Position numbers and translations under genes: made by a program
The notes under the pieces: model-generated
Seen by the model: only the letters and a program-made list of their open reading frames with translations
Told to the model about the DNA's origin: nothing
Databases searched by the model: none
Shown here: positions 58,881 through 64,000 of the stretch, piece after piece
Layout: the number at the start of each line of letters is the position of its first letter
Position numbering within the stretch: the first letter of the stretch is position 1
Assembly: GCA_026745465.1 (NCBI GenBank)
Contig: JACYXH010000704.1
Coordinates: 1,556,001-1,620,000 of the forward strand
Origin: Lota lota
Lineage: Eukaryota > Chordata > Actinopteri > Gadiformes > Lotidae
Direction of reading: 5' to 3'
Length of the DNA stretch: 64,000 bases

Positions 58881-59639
58881 TATTGACACTCACAGCGCAA
58901 CATGTACATAAGCCGAAACACACACAAGAACACAAATATACACTCAAGAACATCCAGTTACTTACTCACTCACTCAGTCTTTCATATTCAACAGTGTGTC
59001 TGAAACTGTCAATTGTTTCCATTCAATACCTAGTGTAAGTCTAAATGAAACACTATATTGATGATTCTGTTTTCTCTCTCTGTATCTCTCTCTGTCTTTC
59101 ACATTGTTTGTCTAACTCCCCTGTCTGGACAAGGGAGACTCAATTTGAATCAATGATCCGTTCTTAATGGGGGCTGGGGAGTAAAAAAAAAGGGTATTCA
59201 ATCAAATTAAATGTGCAAATCGTCACGCCATTCACGCCATGCACTGAATCAAGTCATTAATTTTTACTAAAATATTCTAGGTTAACCAGAAATGAGGCAG
59301 CATGATACATGGCTATAGGCAAGAAAACAACGACATTAGCTACATTAACTTTACTTCTAGTTTTCTCTTCAATTTCAGGGTTCATGTTCATGTGAGACAG
59401 TGGGTGGTTTAAAAAACCTCCCATGTTTAGGATTTGAAATGCATATGTGCCTCATTTATCCTCTTCTATTCTAAGGCCTAAAACATTATTGCATATGTTC
59501 TGAGGCTAATCAAGAGAACACAACCCGATACGCTGAATTGGGCCAGCAATTGCATTTCTCTGAATGTCATCGTCATCACCTGCCACCATTAACAATACTC
59601 TGAGTCTCTTTAGCAACAAGTGGAAACTTTATCCCTTCG

Positions 59640-59646
<7 letters not shown>
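58881..59646. other. intergenic DNA, nothing recognised
   Basis: AT-rich with short CA and CT stretches. Confidence 0.45.
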
Positions 59647-59684
<38 letters not shown>

Positions 59685-59690
59685 ACACTT
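59647..59690. repeat. poly(C) run followed by short (CA)n
   Basis: About 24 C followed by about 9 CA copies, the same poly(C)-CA arrangement seen near 34540, 48266 and 61371. Confidence 0.95.
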
Positions 59691-59951
59691 CGCCCCCATC
59701 TGGGCAGAGTGGTTGAATTTCATTGCCGGTTTAACAGAAATGAAACGGGATGGAATTGTTGGGGGATGTTGTATTAAACTTCTGCCCCCTCCCCCCTTCC
59801 CTCTCAGTGCACTAAATTAAGGTGATACATTTCTCCTCTAACATGACCCCCAGTCCCTACTTAATTAGGCTTAGAGTTGCAAGTCTCTCTCTCTCTCTCC
59901 CTTCTCTCCCCCCCCCAAAGTTAATACCCAATAAGTCATCTACATTCCTAA

Positions 59952-59952
<1 letters not shown>

Positions 59953-59984
<32 letters not shown>
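59953..59984. repeat. poly(C) run, about 30 bases
   Basis: C homopolymer, length approximate. Confidence 0.95.
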
Positions 59985-59985
<1 letters not shown>

Positions 59986-60289
59986 TCTTCTGGATGTATA
60001 TTCCGGTGCGCCCCTGCCCCCCTCAGTGGACCGGCACTTCAAGACTTACAATGCCTTAATTCTTCATTGGTGCGATTATATCATGATGATATTAATGATT
60101 ATCCTTACTGCCGTTATTATTTGTACAAGTTTAAGCTGAATGTGGTAGTTTTAGTATAAGTAGGGGTAGTACTAGGGTTAGAAGTAGTAGGGATAGTAGT
60201 ATTAGTATATTTTATTTTATTTTATTTAGTGGCTGTCCATGAAAAAGATGATCTTCCTGTTTGTTTTTTTGAATGCTCATTGTCTGGAT

Positions 60290-60780
60290 ATCTCGCACAG
60301 ATTTTTCCAATAAATGCTCATTAAATCAGTACTGCATTTAGCATAATACAGCCCAGCAGCAAATCAATTTAAGGCTATGACTATAAAAATGCCCCTGCGC
60401 TTATTGAGTTAGCCAGCCTTCGATGGAGATCTACTGCACTTCTGCGTGCCAACAACAACAAACTGGGGGAGAGAGAGAGGGGGTGGCGCGGCAGCAAAGA
60501 CTATAAGAGCATGGGGGCGCACTTGGGTTAAATAAAGGTTTTAAAGCATTACCAGCCATTGTTTATTACAACAGTTATGCCGGCTGTAATGAAATGTTCC
60601 GTCTATTTTAGGCTTCAAGTGTGCAGGGGGTACAGAGCGCGGGTCTGGACTGAGTCAATTCAAACTGTCACATTTGAAACGCTGTGGCCGATTAATAGGG
60701 CATGGTAAATACCCCACGCCCTCCACATGTAAAAATAAATAGCAAATCTGCCAGTGCCTGTGGTGTCTGGTGTCTATTTT
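60290..60780. promoter_or_regulatory. candidate distal regulatory block
   Basis: Nearly 500 bases of single-copy sequence, interrupted only by a short GAGAGAG run near 60470. Words include TGCTCATTAAATCAGT, GCAAATCAATTTAAGG and GCCGATTAATAGGGC. No coding potential. Confidence 0.3.
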
Positions 60781-61270
60781 TACGACTAAAAGCAACGTTT
60801 TTGTTTGAGATTAACAGTACGTACATTGTGGTGATTATTTTGAATTACTTGAGAGCAAACTTAGGATAATTCAATTTTACACAGCAGATTCTTTCTGTGA
60901 ATCGTTCTTTCTCTTCCTCTGTTTAAAAAAAGCCTTGGGATAGGAGAACAAGACCTGGGGAACTTGACCCTTGTAGAGTTCCTGGGAGTGGCCCCGGGGC
61001 CCATATCTTTGACAGTTTGGAGTAAAACAAAAAAGGTCGGACAGAGGGTGGTTGGGTTGGGGAGGGGTGGTTGCAGAGGGGTATATGGATGCTAATATTC
61101 ACTTCCAGGATTATTGAATTATGTATATGATAAGCTTCCCCCCTATGAAGCAGTGGTAGGCCGGTTTAAGAGGGCGGGCTCCTGTGTCTCCGCTTTCCTC
61201 TAATGACGGTCATTACTGCACGGCTTAACTGTAATGCCCACATTGATTCTCAGGCTCCCGAATACCCCCC
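60781..61270. other. intergenic DNA, nothing recognised
   Basis: Mixed DNA with a GGTTGGGTTGGGGAGGGG stretch near 61050. No gene. Confidence 0.45.
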
Positions 61271-61452
61271 CCATACACACACACACACACACACATACAC
61301 ACACAGGTAGGCACGCACACGCAACCACACACACATGCACACACACACAGAAGCAGGGATGCACTCGCAACCCCCCCCCCCCCCCCACACGCACACATAA
61401 ACACACACACACACACACACACACATACACAAAACACACACACACACACAAA
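61271..61452. repeat. composite CA / poly(C) / CA simple-repeat cluster
   Basis: Several CA runs (61275-61300, 61312-61350, 61387-61452) enclose a poly(C) run at about 61371-61386. Confidence 0.95.
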
Positions 61453-62350
61453 CAGTGTGCCACGCCCCTGCTGGATCCCAAAGGCCATGTTGAGCTGGCT
61501 TTGCGAAACAAGCGCACCTCTAAACAGCCTGCGGGGGATGCCACAACCTTGTGTGTGTGTTTGTGAGTGAGAGCACGCTTGAGTGTGTGTGTGTGTGAAG
61601 GGTTCTGACCTGGGTGGAAGGGTGTAATACGCAAGCTGTATAAATACCCAGGATTAAGGCCCGGACTTCCACAGCAAGGAAGAAAATTGGATATTTGGAG
61701 GGAAATATGTGGCTAATTCCATTCTGTCATCAGTGACTATTAAAGATTATTAGCTGCCATGTCAAATTATTTGTAAATAACAAAGGCGGTACTGTTTGAA
61801 CCATCTTCAGGAGGTCTGCGGGCACCCAAGGACTTTATCCATGGGGGAGGGGGCCCCTCCTTGGCCCCTCCTGAAGCATCCGAATAGTTCATGCTTTTTA
61901 TAAGACTGAAAGTAGAGCTACTTGGATGTCTTCCCTGATTTAGGCAAAATACAACAATTGGGTTTGTTACTTTACAAAAACCAAGTGTATTTCATCCAAA
62001 CAGTGAAAAAATAAAATAGCCATGGTATCCTTGTTAGATAACAGTACCCATACCCATCTCAGAAAGCACCTGAAAGGGCCTCTTTCTTTCCACACACAAG
62101 AGCCCCTCAGCTCATCAGGGGCCCGATTTAGGGCTCCCCTTCGCTCCTCTCAATAGCGCGTAGGCACGGCTCCTTGGCACCTGTGCTGGATTAATGCTGG
62201 TGGTTACGGGATGAGGGTGTGTGTGTGTGTGTGTGTTGGAAGGGGGGACCTCTGGCAGTAGCCAGACAGAGTTAAGCTTTTAGATAGGGTTACGCAGAGG
62301 GGGTGGGTCAGAGGCGAACCCAGGTGGTGTGTGGGTTATACCTCCCAGAT
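61453..62350. other. intergenic DNA, no gene recognised
   Basis: Single-copy-looking DNA, including a block at 61610-61870 that is less AT-rich. Short GT runs at about 61575-61597 and 62217-62236. Confidence 0.4.
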
Positions 62351-62369
62351 CTCCTCAATCTGGTTCTGT

Positions 62370-62520
62370 TTTCTCTCTCTCCCTCTCTGACTCTCACTAC
62401 GCTGCCTCTCTTTCTCGCTCTCGCTCTCTCTCGCTCTCACTCTCTCTGGCTCTCTCTGGCTCTCACTACGCTGCCTCTCTTTCCTGCCTCCGTCTCTCGC
62501 TCTCTCTTACTGTCTCCCAT
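62370..62520. repeat. CT-rich tract with an internal tandem duplication
   Basis: A 24-base word containing CTACGCTGCCTCTCTTTC occurs at 62391-62414 and again at 62460-62483, 69 bases apart, inside degenerate CTCTCT sequence. Confidence 0.85.
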
Positions 62521-64000
62521 CCCAGAGGCCTTGATGGCGTGCCATCACAGTTGGTATTAATTGAAAACTGCGGGAGCACAGAAAAGTCTATACAGTCTGG
62601 GCCCCTCACTCATCACTCCTCCGATGGTTAAAACCCTTTGGACAAAAAAAATTACATTTAGCTTATTTTTTGTCTTTATTAGGGTTGGGTTAAAATATAA
62701 TTATAATTATTATTATATTATAACAATTAGTATAATGATAATAATAAATTGTTTTATTATTATTATTGTTATTATGACTAGTTTAAATATTATACCAAGG
62801 CGTTTTTTGTGTTTGATGAAATGGTTAATCAAATTATTTTAATCTGTAAATAAGTGGTAGCGGTAATTAAGTAGAATCCTAATATAAAAAATACTATTCA
62901 ATTAATTGACAACTTATCATTAAATGTATTTATTACTGTACTGATTCACAATGGAAATAGTACAGTACTTTTAGTTTACGAGTAAATAATCAAATGTAAG
63001 TAATTATACTTATACTTTAGTAAAAGTACTCCAGAATACATATATATTGTTGTTTATTTAGTGGAACCAAATAATTTAAAATAAAAGCTAAGTAAGATGA
63101 CTTTGTCCACTTTAAATATTTTATCATAGTCATGTGCAAATAGTACCCCTTGAGGTAGTTTTTATGGAGTACACAAATAACAATCACATGAGAAGCTATT
63201 TTATTTTAGCAATAAACTGTATCTGTTTGCATCCATTCATATGGTTATTCGGACATTCCTCTGTGACGATGAACATGTAGACACCTTGAGCGTCACAGCT
63301 GTGAGGACTCTAGCACCCTCTCATGGTTTACACGATTGAGCTAGTTTGACATTTTCTCGTCTGTTATCCAGTATTCCCAATCCCGATTCCTATCACATAT
63401 TAGCATTAAAGCTCATGTCCAGTCTAACTAAATGTATTCAACAGAACACAAAAGACAAAAGTCAGACATGTCAATGCTTCAAATCTCATATGAAGGCCAA
63501 ACCGAAACGCATTAAACTAAATTAGATGCATTCATGATGTCAAACATAACACACATATAAAAGAATAAAGGTGTATTTGAATATCGTTTTGACATGATTT
63601 GTACAAGCTTTAAAAAAAAAATCCCTTTCACATTAACATGACAATCATGTGAGGATATTAGAGAATAAAAATTGGTCTTGTCTCAAGGATTGCGAAGGGT
63701 GATTGTGTGTGTGTGTGTGTGTGTGGGGGGGGGGGGTCCTAATGCTATCCCACTGCATCTGTGTGGCAGCTTGTTTTGATAGAATAATCCTAGGTTCCAT
63801 TATGCTCCTGCCATGGCCACCAGAACTGATTTGAATTTCTTGTAATGTTAAGGGGTGTTAAGTAGCACCTTTCTGCAGGCTGTGTGTGAGTGAGTGTGTG
63901 TGTGTGTATGTGGACAGGGGGGGTGCTATAATGTGTAAATGTGTTTCTGATTCCTGACATGACACATGGCCAGACGAGGCCTGTGTGTGTGTGTGTGTGT
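62521..64000. other. intergenic DNA to window end
   Basis: Very AT-rich with TTATTA runs near 62695-62780. A GT run followed by poly(G) lies at 63704-63736, and a GT run starts at 63982 and is cut by the window edge. No gene recognised. Confidence 0.5.

Overview
This window is vertebrate genomic DNA, most likely from a ray-finned (teleost) fish. It holds one recognisable protein-coding gene, dicer1, on the + strand, followed by about 37 kb with no gene I can support. The protein can be read exon by exon and ends in a stop codon. Its N-terminus begins at the MAGLQL methionine and lacks the ten residues that precede it in mammalian Dicer, which from memory also holds for zebrafish. Many dinucleotide tracts of 90-200 bp and many poly(C)/poly(G) runs of 15-35 bp recall gadid or clupeid fishes, but that placement is a guess.

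Layout. 1-1140: AT-rich upstream flank with a (GT)n tract. About 1150-1357 and 5426-5512: two candidate non-coding 5' exons. 6577-22797: 27 coding exons of dicer1, 5634 nt including the stop, giving 1877 residues. All reading phases join. Every intron has GT-AG ends except the first coding intron, which reads GC-AG. From 22798 to roughly 26.95 kb lies a probable 3' UTR with let-7 and miR-103/107 seed matches and several AATAAA signals. From 27 to 64 kb the sequence is intergenic: large microsatellites, a 30-bp minisatellite with a 210-bp higher-order period (about 43.87-44.55 kb), a decayed LINE fragment on the minus strand (about 52.57-53.21 kb), and several single-copy, CpG-retaining blocks that look like candidate distal regulatory elements. 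In mammals the 3' side of DICER1 faces the GSC gene desert, so these blocks could be regulatory DNA of a neighbour. That rests on remembered synteny and was not tested here.

The dicer1 product carries the full domain series: DExD/H helicase (Walker A lysine K60, DECH box 165-168), DUF283, platform/PAZ, RNase IIIa (E1275, D1279, D1548, E1551), RNase IIIb (E1660, D1664, D1765, E1768) and a C-terminal dsRNA-binding domain. The gene appears intact. The main variation is in linkers: a proline-rich, poorly conserved stretch before RNase IIIa, and an acidic plus alanine/proline-rich insert inside RNase IIIa.

I found no evidence of a new multi-gene system. The observations most worth checking are the GC-AG intron, the poly(C) tracts directly abutting two splice acceptors, a candidate upstream ORF ending three bases before the start codon, the intronic MITE-like element, the higher-order minisatellite and the candidate conserved non-coding blocks.
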